This document shows, piece by piece, positions 25,413 through 34,747 of a stretch of 64,000 bases of DNA. The notes under the pieces are model-generated. The model searched no databases. It was not told the origin of the DNA and saw only the letters and a program-made list of their open reading frames with translations. The DNA comes from Virgibacillus proomii (GTDB taxonomy: Bacteria; Bacillota; Bacilli; Bacillales; Amphibacillaceae), in NCBI RefSeq assembly GCF_900162615.1, contig NZ_FUFN01000010.1, positions 2,448,519-2,512,518 on the forward strand, written 5' to 3'. The translations under genes and the position numbers were made by a program. Positions within the stretch are counted from its first letter, which is position 1, and each line of letters starts with the position of its first letter.

Positions 25413-28400
25413 TTAAATACCCTTTACTAAAGAATGAACTTTAAAAACTTCAATATTTCTTGCAATGGTTTTATAATATTCTTTTTTTGAAAGACGTTTA
25501 TAATCTCCTACCATGTAAAATTCTCTTTTCGCTCTTGTCACAGCCACGTTAATTAGATTAGGCTTAGAGCATGACCAGTCGGCAGCACTATCGCTATCTT
25601 CATCTGTTCCAGCTACAAAATAAACAATATCTGCCTCCCTGCCCTGGAATGTATGAACAGTTCCGATTGATTTAATGATCCAGCTACTTATATCTCGATT
25701 CGGAATACCTTCTTGCTTTAAGCGTGCTCTTACAATGTTCTTTATACCGTCTTTTACAGCAGTAAAAGGGGTGATTACATATATATCAGGAGGCTCTATA
25801 CCATTTTTCCATTGTAAAGCGATCTTTTCCGCAACAAAGTATGCTTGTTCTTCTACAAATTGCCGATTAGTTGCACTACCTATACAATGGAACCATGCAC
25901 TTTCCCCAACCTTTTCCTTTTTAGCTAAAACCATTTTATTATCATAAGCAATTTCATTAGAAATGGTAAACATTGGACTTGAACACCTTCTATGAACCCA
26001 TAAAGGAATTCCAATCCACTGCCCATACTTATTATATACTCCAAATCTATTTGCATTATCTGCAATAGATTGTACTGAGGAGCCTTTATCAATATAAATA
26101 GAATCCACATCATAGTATTTTTTTATGTCTCCTAAAACCGTTTGATCAATAGTTACGACTGGTTCTATTTGAAGTGGATCTCCAACTACAATAGCATTTT
26201 TGGAACGCCACAATGCTCCTGCTGCCTGCTGTGGACTAGCTTGTCCGGCTTCGTCGATAAACAAATAATCAATAAAATCTTTGCTTACTCCTTTGTACAT
26301 TGAACTAAAACTTGCAAAAGTTGTACTTATTAATGGAGTTATCAAATGAACAGCTTGCCAAGCATATTCCAAGTATCTTCTATGTTCACTCTGGTTTAAA
26401 TCTAACTGAGTTCGAAAATTTAATAAACGGAGGTTAGATCTTATCGCTTTGTAGTTGAATATTAAAACCAACTTATGAATTTTCATTGCTTTTAAAAATA
26501 ACAATCCTCTTTCATAGTTTAATTCATCAGTGACCCAAATTGCTTTTTCTTGCCTATAATCATATGCAGAATCACTCCAATATTCTTCATCAGGTAGCAC
26601 TAAATTTTGATCTGCATATTTTTCCATTACACGATAATAGTAATCTATTTTATTTTTTTCATCCTGAATATTTTCTTGTGCTACATACTTTTTTAAGTTC
26701 AATTGACGTAAACTATCTACTTCTTTCTCGATTTTTGAATTAATCTCTATTAAGTCAGCTTCTAACTGTAATATTTGCGCATTCTTTTTACGAAGCACTT
26801 TACTAATTACTCTCTTTAAAAGCCCTTGTCCTGAAGCTGTTTCAAACTCTTCTTCTAATAATGTTTTTCTTTCTTGATAATGTTCTAGTTTTTCTTCTAC
26901 TTTCTTCTCTTCCTCTTCTATATTTAATAAAGTTTTCTTCATTCTATCTAATTCGCTTGTTAAATTATTAATAAATTTACTCTGATCACATATAAATTGA
27001 AGTTCTTTTTTCTTTGCTTTAATAGACCTTAGTGTTACTTGAAATTCATTAACAGCTTTTTTCCAATCAGACTTGCTAATGTTTTTACTATCTTGTTCTA
27101 ATTGATTTATGAAACTATTCTCATCTTTATTATAAAGTTTATTATAATAGCTCGATATATTCTCCTTTTTTCCCATTGCAGCAGAAAACAGCCCCCACAC
27201 ATTTTCGCCATTTCCCATTAACTCTTTTGCAGCAATTGGATACATATTTAACTGTTTTGCTTCATCAGCATAGAGTTCTTCAAATGCTTTAAACTTATCC
27301 TTTTCGTCAACTTTACGAATAACTTCCCCTTCTTTTGGAAGGTCTTTAGAAATATTTTCTACTGCACCATTATTACTTGAAGCTACAACCATTGAATAAT
27401 TTCTAATTGATTTTTCCATCTCATAGATTGGATAATTGAAGCCATCTAAATGAAGGGTTTTCAACTTTTGAAACGCTTTTGTTGGATCTTCTAAATTAAT
27501 CATGGCTTCCGCTCTTTCAACCATGATATGAGCAAAAATATCTTTTAATAGAGTTGTTTTTCCTGTTCCTGGAGGCCCATTGACTGAATGCACCTTTTCA
27601 TTCATATTTATAATTTGGTTAACTGCAACCTGTTGCATCAAAGACAACCTATGTTCAACTTTTGAAGGCCACCTACCATTCGGTAAATATTTAGGCTGTA
27701 ATATTTCTTCTATAACCTCCCTATTTTCATCGATGATAATTCTATTATTAGAATCTACCCCTTCGATGAACTTATATAAAGTCTCATTAGTTCCTTTTCG
27801 AATAATATTTTCTAAATCATTTAAAAAGAAGCTGTTGAAACTAATTTGACCACTACTGCCTTCTTTTATAATCTCTTTCTCCACATAATGTAGCGATTGG
27901 TTTTCTAGTAGAAAAAAATACTGCCGATATGTATCTAAAGCTTTATTGAGCGAATATTCATCTACTCCTCCTTTAAAAATAGCATCTACTTTGTCTTCAA
28001 ACAATTGTAATTTATCATCAAATGTTGTCTTAATCTCATCGTATACTATATGAGCTTTTTTACTCATTATCTTAGTTGCATACATTAAAATTGGAACAAA
28101 AATTGAGCCCTTTATGTACTCGCCATTTTGATCAACCAAAAAGGAAAAGCTAAAAAGAATTGTTTTGTCTTTGTTGATAAGTTCTTCATTATTTTGCAGT
28201 AAATTACGTAAATACTCAACTAGTTTATATTGTTGAAAGCATCCCAAATAATATCGAAATTGTAGTTTTTCTTTACTAGCCTCTTTTAATTTCACCTGCT
28301 CCCACGGTTTATCTGACAAACTAATTTGTTCAGTTTTACGATGCTTTTTCTCGTCTGCAAAATGATTTTTGCTGATCACTTTTCCAATACTATTCACCTT

Positions 28401-28466
28401 ACTTGGAGACAAAGATTCAACTAGTTTCCAAGCCTCTAAAACAGATTTCACATCTTCTTTCCGCAT
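25413..28466 (-). CDS. Upf1-like superfamily 1 helicase/ATPase
   Basis: A 1017-residue SF1 helicase of the AAA_11/AAA_12 (Upf1/Dna2) type. An N-terminal region of about 260 residues has no motif I recognise. Walker A is at about 297 (GPPGTGKTTLL). A long insertion follows (about 440-640), rich in charged heptads (MKKTLLNIEEEEKKVEEKLE) and likely coiled coil. Motif II LFIDEAGQASPQQA is near 735, motif III VVGDPLQIEPV near 757, motif V VHTFQGREADIVYF near 938 and motif VI NVAVTRAKREFYMVG near 978. All catalytic motifs are intact. Similar large helicases occur in defence islands. It precedes the AlbA_2 gene by about 320 bp. Confidence 0.85.
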   Translation of the reverse strand: MRKEDVKSVLEAWKLVESLSPSKVNSIGKVISKNHFADEKKHRKTEQISLSDKPWEQVKLKEASKEKLQFRYYLGCFQQYKLVEYLRNLLQNNEELINKDKTILFSFSFLVDQNGEYIKGSIFVPILMYATKIMSKKAHIVYDEIKTTFDDKLQLFEDKVDAIFKGGVDEYSLNKALDTYRQYFFLLENQSLHYVEKEIIKEGSSGQISFNSFFLNDLENIIRKGTNETLYKFIEGVDSNNRIIIDENREVIEEILQPKYLPNGRWPSKVEHRLSLMQQVAVNQIINMNEKVHSVNGPPGTGKTTLLKDIFAHIMVERAEAMINLEDPTKAFQKLKTLHLDGFNYPIYEMEKSIRNYSMVVASSNNGAVENISKDLPKEGEVIRKVDEKDKFKAFEELYADEAKQLNMYPIAAKELMGNGENVWGLFSAAMGKKENISSYYNKLYNKDENSFINQLEQDSKNISKSDWKKAVNEFQVTLRSIKAKKKELQFICDQSKFINNLTSELDRMKKTLLNIEEEEKKVEEKLEHYQERKTLLEEEFETASGQGLLKRVISKVLRKKNAQILQLEADLIEINSKIEKEVDSLRQLNLKKYVAQENIQDEKNKIDYYYRVMEKYADQNLVLPDEEYWSDSAYDYRQEKAIWVTDELNYERGLLFLKAMKIHKLVLIFNYKAIRSNLRLLNFRTQLDLNQSEHRRYLEYAWQAVHLITPLISTTFASFSSMYKGVSKDFIDYLFIDEAGQASPQQAAGALWRSKNAIVVGDPLQIEPVVTIDQTVLGDIKKYYDVDSIYIDKGSSVQSIADNANRFGVYNKYGQWIGIPLWVHRRCSSPMFTISNEIAYDNKMVLAKKEKVGESAWFHCIGSATNRQFVEEQAYFVAEKIALQWKNGIEPPDIYVITPFTAVKDGIKNIVRARLKQEGIPNRDISSWIIKSIGTVHTFQGREADIVYFVAGTDEDSDSAADWSCSKPNLINVAVTRAKREFYMVGDYKRLSKKEYYKTIARNIEVFKVHSLVKGI

Positions 28467-28803
28467 TGTTTCACTCCTAAATATTCTTCCTTCCCAATTG
28501 AAAGAATTGTCTACTTAATAACTTAAATGCATTATATCAAATTTCCAGTTGCAGGAATATAGCTAGGTATATTTATCTATTGAAAAACCTTTACCTTAGA
28601 AAAGAATATGTCATCCTCTTATCTTGATGATGTCACTTTTTTAATCATAAATGAACTTCTGTTTACTTACTTGTAAATCTTAATGATGGCATGAGAAATA
28701 GTGGTATCAAGCCTTTATTTTAAAAAACTGTCGCTATGTCGATGTATTAAAAAAGGTTTAACTATAATGGAGGGTGGATCGGTTGAGTTGGATAAAGCAG
28801 ATA
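28467..28803. other. Gap upstream of the helicase gene
   Basis: Should contain the helicase promoter (minus strand), but I could not assign it. AATGGAGGG near 28767 precedes a plus-strand TTG frame that enters the right inverted repeat and ends at 28949; it is not a convincing gene. Confidence 0.35.
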
Positions 28804-28934
28804 GTAAATCAATTAATTTTCAATCGGAATGTGTACATGGTTTAAAAGTAATGAATCGTTTATTGAACAAGCTCTCAATAAATATAATGATTCAATATGG
28901 ACATTCATATGAATATGTTTTATTTAACGTTCTC
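28804..28934 (-). repeat. 131-bp inverted repeat, right copy
   Basis: Reverse complement of 22494-22624 with four mismatches. At all four sites the left copy has G and this copy's reverse complement has A. It lies between the helicase gene and the ISL3 remnant. Confidence 0.93.
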
Positions 28935-28984
28935 GCAAGGGGTGGGTAATTAAAAACTCACTCCTATTTATGTTACTCCTGTAT

Positions 28985-29150
28985 TAATATATTTGCATGG
29001 ATGATGTAGTAACACTACTTTCATTCGAAGCGATCGAAGCGTTGAATCCAAATATATTACGGATTTAATCACTTTGGTCTGATTGTTAAACCCTTCAACA
29101 TAACTGTTGTTTAGTTCAAATACTAAGCTATTGAGGATTTCTTTATGCAG
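28985..29150 (-). pseudogene. ISL3-family transposase C-terminal remnant
   Basis: The minus strand encodes LNNSYVEGFNNQTKVIKSV, the NG(Y/F)VEGxNNxxKxIKR block near the end of ISL3 transposases. Everything else of the element is missing and the following helix is frameshifted. Confidence 0.6.
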
Positions 29151-29269
29151 TTATCACTAGCATTACATAAATAAATAATAATATTCAGTTAATTTATTTC
29201 TATAATTTGGATCCAAAATTCAAACCCTGAATAATGACGCACTTTCCATTTTAAAAATATACAATTAAC

Positions 29270-29500
29270 ATAAGATAACAAACGGCAACATCTTCAAACT
29301 GCCTAATCCAGACGTCTAGGATGGTTTCCACGCTAATTTTTAACCAGTGAGTGATTCGCAGTAGTGATTTTTTGCTTTTCATCTCCAGTTGGATAAGAAC
29401 ACGTAAGCAGTAGTATGTAATGAGCGCTAAAAATACTTGATTCAGTACAGCATTTAGTATATGCTATAAAAATGCTTTATTTCTAAATGTTGCTTCATCA
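29270..29500 (-). pseudogene. IS4-family transposase C-terminal remnant
   Basis: The minus strand encodes ATFRNKAFL, then NQVFLALITYYCLRVLIQLE and SLLRITHWLK, a pattern typical of the C-terminus of IS4-type transposases (hydrophobic helix ending in Y-CLL-R-L-I-Q). An internal stop and loss of the DDE domain make it inactive. Confidence 0.5.
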
Positions 29501-29966
29501 TTTAAAAAAGAGTTGTCGGGTAAAGGACTGTCGCAGCTTCCATTATGGATCATTCTCCAGCCCTTCCCCATAAAAACTGCTAGCGAGGTTTTCCCTCAAG
29601 CTATTAACTTAAGAAGGCCTCATCATTATATACACCCCGGATTTGTGCTATTTCCAATCGCCAGAAAACTCCATACCTTTGTAAACTACACACCAGATAA
29701 TCAAGCCGGCAAAAATAGTAAATGTAAGCGTTAGGAGTAAGCTAGTAACACAACAAAGCGATGCGATTTTCTTGCATTGATTGCCCTAAATAGATTTGGA
29801 AAAACAACACTTTCATATAAATAAATGATTAAAGATGGTGATTAAAATGACACTAAAGCCAATTAAAAATCTAGTACATGTTGTATAGCACTTTTTTTCG
29901 CAAAATATTAAATTTCGGTATATTGAAAAATCCACTCATTATAACTTTAATATGAGCTGCTTCTTC
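29501..29966. other. Gap downstream of ysmA
   Basis: No supported gene. A 73-codon plus-strand frame at 29513-29734 lacks a ribosome binding site and familiar motifs. Confidence 0.4.
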
Positions 29967-30407
29967 TTATTGATGTAGAAGAGCTTCCTTCATTGATTCT
30001 TCTAGCGGCACTGGCTTACCTGTCTGGACATGAATGTATACTAGTCTGCCGCGTCCAGTAAGTGCGATTTCCTGTTTGTCATCTAAAACCATGTAGTGAA
30101 TATCTGCTGATGTATTTCCTACATGCTGAGCTTTTACATAAACATGAAGTGTTTGATCAAAATATACCTGTTTTAAATAGTTACATTGTAAATCAGAAAC
30201 TACCGGAATAGCTTCTATTTCACCTGAACTATTAAATAAGCCTAGTGACTTTAAATATTCGATTCGTGCTTGTTCAAAGTAGATAAATGAAGCAGTATTA
30301 TTCATATGACCAAATAAATCTGTTTCTGAAAAACGAACCTTTATTGGAATGAAAAACGTAAATGTTGAACGCCATTTATCTACATCCTCTATGTATGAAA
30401 TTCTCAT
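29967..30407 (-). CDS. ysmA: Acyl-CoA thioesterase YsmA (hot-dog fold)
   Basis: A 146-residue single hot-dog-fold protein of the 4-hydroxybenzoyl-CoA thioesterase family. The catalytic-loop pattern VRFSETDLFGHMNNTASFIYFEQAR (about residues 24-48) has the D-x-x-G-H-x-N core, and a long central helix follows. It is predicted to hydrolyse acyl-CoA thioesters; the substrate is unknown. In B. subtilis ysmA lies between sdhB and gerE; here it still follows sdhB, but an island of about 7 kb, with a broken second ysmA, separates it from gerE. Confidence 0.9.
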   Translation of the reverse strand: MRISYIEDVDKWRSTFTFFIPIKVRFSETDLFGHMNNTASFIYFEQARIEYLKSLGLFNSSGEIEAIPVVSDLQCNYLKQVYFDQTLHVYVKAQHVGNTSADIHYMVLDDKQEIALTGRGRLVYIHVQTGKPVPLEESMKEALLHQ

Positions 30408-30620
30408 GAGTACCTCCCTCTCCTATTTGACTACTTTGGTAACCTGAACATCTAAACAATTTACTTACCCAAAACTAACTGAACATTCAATCTTCATTAT
30501 TTATATATTACTTGTTAATAAACAACAAGTCTAACACATACCTAAAGCTAAGCAATTTCCCACCTACATATAATAAACTTTGAAACATGGACTTACTTAT
30601 AAAACTTTCACCATGTGTAA

Positions 30621-30660
30621 AAAAACGGCCCCGGCCGCTTTTGGCAGGGGCTCGTTGTAT
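30621..30660 (-). terminator. Terminator of the sdhCAB operon
   Basis: On the minus strand GAGCCCCTGCC pairs with GGCCGGGGCC around an AAAAGC loop (one mismatch), followed by TTTTTTT. Strong GC stem plus U-tract directly after sdhB. Confidence 0.85.
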
Positions 30661-30667
30661 AATGATA

Positions 30668-31432
30668 TTAAAGTGCGCTGTCACTTCCAAAAAAGTTTTT
30701 AAACGCTTGAATATTTGTTGCCCGGTTCATGGCTGCAATGGAAGTAGTTAAAGGAATACCTTTCGGACATACTTGCACACAGTTTTGTGAATTACCGCAA
30801 CCGTCTATACCGCCATCTTCCATTAGACCATTTAACCGTTCGCTGGCATTCATGGTACCGGTTGGATGTGCATTAAATAAACGAGCTTGGGATATAGCAG
30901 CCGGACCAATAAAATTAGACTTATCATTGACGTTTGGACAAGCTTCTAAACAAACCCCACACGTCATACATTTGGATAATTCATAAGCCCATTGACGTTT
31001 CTTTTCCGGCATACGTGGACCAGGCCCCAAATCATGTGTACCGTCAATCGGAATCCAAGCTTTAACTTGTTTTAATGCATCAAACATGCGCTCCCTGTCA
31101 ACAATTAAGTCCCGGACTACCGGAAATGTTGACATGGGCTCTAAGCGAACTGGTTGGTCTAGTTTATCTACAAGTGCCGCACACGACTGTCGAGCCACGC
31201 CATTGATAACCATAGAACAAGCACCGCAAACTTCTTCTAAACAGTTCATATCCCATTGAACTGGTGTTGTTTTCTCCCCATTTGCATTAACTGGATTTTT
31301 ACGAATTTCCATTAATGCAGAAATAACATTCATATTTGGCCGATATGGAACTTGAAATGTTTCTTGATAGGGGGCAGAATCTGGACTGTCTTGTCGAGTA
31401 ATGATAAACGTAACTGTCTTATTCTCAGCCAT
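30668..31432 (-). CDS. sdhB: Succinate dehydrogenase iron-sulfur subunit
   Basis: A 254-residue electron-transfer subunit carrying electrons from the flavoprotein to menaquinone. The [2Fe-2S] ligands lie in CLEEVCGACSMVINGVARQSC (about residues 64-84). The [4Fe-4S]/[3Fe-4S] ligands are in CMTCGVCLEACP (about 155-166) and CGNSQNCVQVCPKG (about 212-225). The start overlaps the sdhA stop by 8 bp. Last gene of sdhCAB, followed by a strong terminator. Confidence 0.97.
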   Translation of the reverse strand: MAENKTVTFIITRQDSPDSAPYQETFQVPYRPNMNVISALMEIRKNPVNANGEKTTPVQWDMNCLEEVCGACSMVINGVARQSCAALVDKLDQPVRLEPMSTFPVVRDLIVDRERMFDALKQVKAWIPIDGTHDLGPGPRMPEKKRQWAYELSKCMTCGVCLEACPNVNDKSNFIGPAAISQARLFNAHPTGTMNASERLNGLMEDGGIDGCGNSQNCVQVCPKGIPLTTSIAAMNRATNIQAFKNFFGSDSAL

Positions 31433-33200
31433 TTTTACTTACTCCCCCTTCACTTTTCTTCGTATAATCACGCTTACGTGGCTTAATCAGAGAAACATCA
31501 ACGTCCTCATAGGAAAATTTAGGTGAATTTTTTTCGAGATCAAATTCAGCGATCGTTGTTTTCAACCAGTCTTCGTCATTACGATCTGGAAACTCTGGTT
31601 TGTAATGAGCTCCACGACTTTCATCTCGGTGGTAGGCACCTAGTGTTACAACACGGGCTAGCTGAAGCATATTCTTCAGTTGACGGGTAAACATTACTCC
31701 TTGGTTGCTCCACCGTGATGTGTCATTAATATTAATATTCTCAAAGCGCTCCATCAATTCTTGGATTTTCTCATCTGTTTCTAATAGTTTTTTGTTTTCA
31801 CGAACAACGGTTACATTATCAGTCATCCATTCTCCAAGCTCTTTATGAATTTGATAAGCGTTTTCGTCGCCATCCATCTTCATTAATTTTTCAAAGTTAT
31901 CCTGTTCAACCTTCACATTTTCTTCGAATAAGCTGGATGACAGATCATCTACATGTTTATCTAATCCTTCAATATACTTGATTGCACTTGGTCCGGCAAC
32001 TGCTCCTCCATATATAGCAGATAATAAAGAGTTAGCACCTAATCGGTTAGCGCCATGCATAGAATAGTCACATTCACCTGCTGCAAATATTCCTGGAACA
32101 TTTGTCATCTGATTGATGTCTACCCATAGTCCGCCCATGGAATAATGCACTGCAGGGAATATCTTCATCGGTACTTTTCGCGGATCTTCACCAACAAATT
32201 TTTCATAAATCTCAATAATTCCGCCGAGCTTAATATCAAGCTCTTTAGGGTCCTTATGTGATAGATCAAGATAAACCATATTCTCTCCATTAATACCTAG
32301 CTTTTGGTTTACACAAACATCAAATATTTCTCGTGTAGCAATATCACGTGGTACCAGATTACCGTAAGCTGGGTATTTTTCTTCTAGGAAATACCATGGT
32401 TCTCCATCTTTATATGTCCATATTCTGCCGCCTTCTCCACGGGCAGACTCACTCATTAATCGTAACTTATCATCACCTGGTATAGCGGTAGGATGAATTT
32501 GAATAAATTCACCATTCGCATATTTTACACCTTGTTGATACAGTTTACTTGCTGCTGAACCAGTATTAATCATGGAGTTCGTAGATTTACCAAAAATTAT
32601 TCCCGGTCCGCCAGTAGCAAAAATAGTAGCGTCAGAAGGAAATGCTTTTATTTCATGTGTTTTTACATCTTGCGCAACAATTCCTCTTCCAACACCCTCT
32701 TCATCAATAATCGCCCGTACGAATTCCCAGTTTTCATATTTTGTAACAAGTCCTTCTACTTCAAAACGACGAACTTGTTCATCAACTGCATAAAGTAATT
32801 GCTGCCCTGTAGTCGCTCCTGCATATGCTGTTCGGTGCATTTGGGTTCCACCAAAACGGCGGAAATCAAGTAGACCCTCCGGTGTACGGTTAAACATAAC
32901 ACCCATGCGATCAAACATGTGAATGATCCCAGGTGCTGCATCACACATCGCTTTTACCGGTTGCTGATTCGCTAAGAAGTCACCACCATAAACAGTATCG
33001 TCAAAGTGAAGCCAAGGAGAATCACCTTCCCCTTTCGTATTGACTGCACCGTTAATTCCACCTTGAGCACATACTGAGTGAGAGCGCTTTACGGGAACAA
33101 TAGAAAAAAGATCGACACTAACGCCTGCTTCTGCTGCTTTTATCGTTGCCATTAAGCCAGCCAAACCTCCGCCGACTACAGCAACTTTTCGATTACTCAT
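31425..33200 (-). CDS. sdhA: Succinate dehydrogenase flavoprotein subunit
   Basis: The catalytic subunit oxidising succinate to fumarate in the TCA cycle, on the inner face of the membrane. It has an N-terminal FAD-binding motif VVGGGLAGLMATIKAAE, the covalent-FAD histidine in RSHSVCAQGGINGA (about residue 42), and the active-site segments HPTAIPG, SESARGEGGRIW and YSMGGLWVD. At 591 aa it has normal length. I prefer ATG at 33200; GTG codons lie 3 and 9 bases upstream, and GGGAGTGA is the likely ribosome site. The gap to sdhC is 29 bp. Confidence 0.96.
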   Translation of the reverse strand: MSNRKVAVVGGGLAGLMATIKAAEAGVSVDLFSIVPVKRSHSVCAQGGINGAVNTKGEGDSPWLHFDDTVYGGDFLANQQPVKAMCDAAPGIIHMFDRMGVMFNRTPEGLLDFRRFGGTQMHRTAYAGATTGQQLLYAVDEQVRRFEVEGLVTKYENWEFVRAIIDEEGVGRGIVAQDVKTHEIKAFPSDATIFATGGPGIIFGKSTNSMINTGSAASKLYQQGVKYANGEFIQIHPTAIPGDDKLRLMSESARGEGGRIWTYKDGEPWYFLEEKYPAYGNLVPRDIATREIFDVCVNQKLGINGENMVYLDLSHKDPKELDIKLGGIIEIYEKFVGEDPRKVPMKIFPAVHYSMGGLWVDINQMTNVPGIFAAGECDYSMHGANRLGANSLLSAIYGGAVAGPSAIKYIEGLDKHVDDLSSSLFEENVKVEQDNFEKLMKMDGDENAYQIHKELGEWMTDNVTVVRENKKLLETDEKIQELMERFENININDTSRWSNQGVMFTRQLKNMLQLARVVTLGAYHRDESRGAHYKPEFPDRNDEDWLKTTIAEFDLEKNSPKFSYEDVDVSLIKPRKRDYTKKSEGGVSKNG

Positions 33201-33229
33201 CACTGTCACTCACTCCCTGTTCCTTTAAA

Positions 33230-33844
33230 TTAAACACCGTATGCAAATGTGATTAATGTCCTTACACCGACATAGCTTAAGGCTAAAAAGACGATCAATG
33301 TTGCGTATGTAACAACTTTTTGCGACTTTGGTGTTTGCGTAATCCCCCAAGTAACGCAGAAGCTCCATAGCCCATTTGCAAAATGAAAAATAGTAGATAA
33401 AACACCAACAATATAAAACCAAAACATAAACGGATTGGAAAGAATTCCTTCCATGAGACTATAGTCTGCACCCTCAGACCACAATTGTATTCTAGTCTCC
33501 CATACATGCCATACAATAAAGACAAACGTAATAATACCCGTTACGCGTTGTAATAAGAACATCCAATTACGGAAAAAACCATAATTTCTCGTATTGTTTC
33601 GTGCTACAAAAACAATATAAACTCCTAAAATAGCATGAAACAAGATAGGCAAGAAAATAACTACTATTTCTAAGAGTGTGCGAAATGGTAGATTATGCAT
33701 AAAATCCGCTGCTTTGTTGAAGTTTTCTTCGCCGTAAACAGCAAAATGATTCACCACTAAGTGTTGAATCAAAAATACCCCAATTGGAAGTACGCCTAAC
33801 AACGAGTGAAGTCTTCTAGTTAAAAACTCACGATGTTCTGTCAA
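33230..33844 (-). CDS. sdhC: Succinate dehydrogenase cytochrome b558 subunit
   Basis: A 204-residue membrane anchor with five transmembrane segments, binding two b-type hemes and menaquinone. Conserved His residues: REFLTRRLHSLLGVLPIG, LIQHLVVNHFA, LFHAILGVY, FIVWHVWETR and FHFANGLWSF. It closely resembles B. subtilis SdhC. Start TTG at 33844 follows AAAGGGGGG with proper spacing; an ATG 13 codons earlier has no site. First gene of sdhCAB. B. subtilis sdhC is controlled by Fur/FsrA and CcpA; no such site could be assigned here. Confidence 0.95.
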   Translation of the reverse strand: MTEHREFLTRRLHSLLGVLPIGVFLIQHLVVNHFAVYGEENFNKAADFMHNLPFRTLLEIVVIFLPILFHAILGVYIVFVARNNTRNYGFFRNWMFLLQRVTGIITFVFIVWHVWETRIQLWSEGADYSLMEGILSNPFMFWFYIVGVLSTIFHFANGLWSFCVTWGITQTPKSQKVVTYATLIVFLALSYVGVRTLITFAYGV

Positions 33845-34121
33845 TGTGTTCCCCCCTTTAGTTTGATCTGTAATAAGCATCAAATTGTTGTACGTATTTA
33901 GTAGTCAACCCTACGCCTCTCAAAAAAGGAAAGTACAGCGAGTTGACATTAGTACAATTGCGACATGTTTATTGTACTTCTTACAGATGGAAGCGTCAAG
34001 AAAACGGTACCTATAGACGTTTATTTCTAAATTTAGTACAAAATTCCCATTAGAGAGTACTTTTCAAATCATTTATACTGTATAAAAATCTTCGGCTAAT
34101 TACAAGATAAATAGGTGTTAA

Positions 34122-34274
34122 ATAAAGTGAAACTTCATTTCTTGGAATACCTTTCCCAAGAAATGTTAGTTGAACGAATCGGGCATTTAGGTGCCGTTTT
34201 CTCCCACTTAGACCTTTTGTACAACTCAAGATTTTGATGGGGGAGGTTTACGGCACCTTACATGCGGGATAAAG
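34122..34274 (+). repeat. Structured dispersed repeat, family 1, copy A
   Basis: Begins ATAAAGTGAAACTTCATT and ends GCGGGATAAAG. The first hairpin is CATTTCTTGG with CCAAGAAATG. A second long-range pairing joins AGGTGCCGT with ACGGCACCT across about 55 bases. Confidence 0.85.
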
Positions 34275-34747
34275 CATAACTTTTATTCTATTAGATGCTC
34301 TATTTCAATTATTTATTTTCATTTAGTTGGTGAAAGTATGACAACGAATAAAAACATAACTTTTATGTTGGATGATGAGATATATTAAGCAATAGTTTTT
34401 AGGAGTGACTAAAAATGTGGGTAAAATCATACTCTTCAGATACGAGAACATACTAGTCCTCAGGTTCAAAAACATAGTTTAGCAGCTTTATTCATATATG
34501 GTAAACTAATATGTAGTAAATTAGTTGTTTACTTGCACGTAAAGAAAGGATAAAATTTTGCGTAGAAGTTCTTTGGTATTATAAAAAAATATTGCTTGGC
34601 ATAGAAGTATAACTAGCAGGTCATCACCTGCGAGGGGCTTGTGCTCGCCCATTTTTCTTTGCAAGAGTATGCGTAATGATAGATAATGTAAGATGAGTTT
34701 TTGCCTAACTGAAATGATTTTTTAGAGAATTAGAGAGGATGACATTC
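34275..34747. other. Gap upstream of yslB
   Basis: No gene was seen. A GC-rich stretch at 34621-34650 (TCACCTGCGAGGGGCTTGTG) may fold, but pairing is weak. The yslB promoter could not be assigned. Confidence 0.4.

Noticed and set aside
28701..28949. 82-codon frame through the right inverted repeat
   Set aside because: The reverse-complement copy at 22.5 kb does not preserve an equivalent open frame with a start; better explained as repeat DNA.
29513..29734. 73-codon plus-strand frame
   Set aside because: No ribosome site or homology I can see; sits among transposase remnants.
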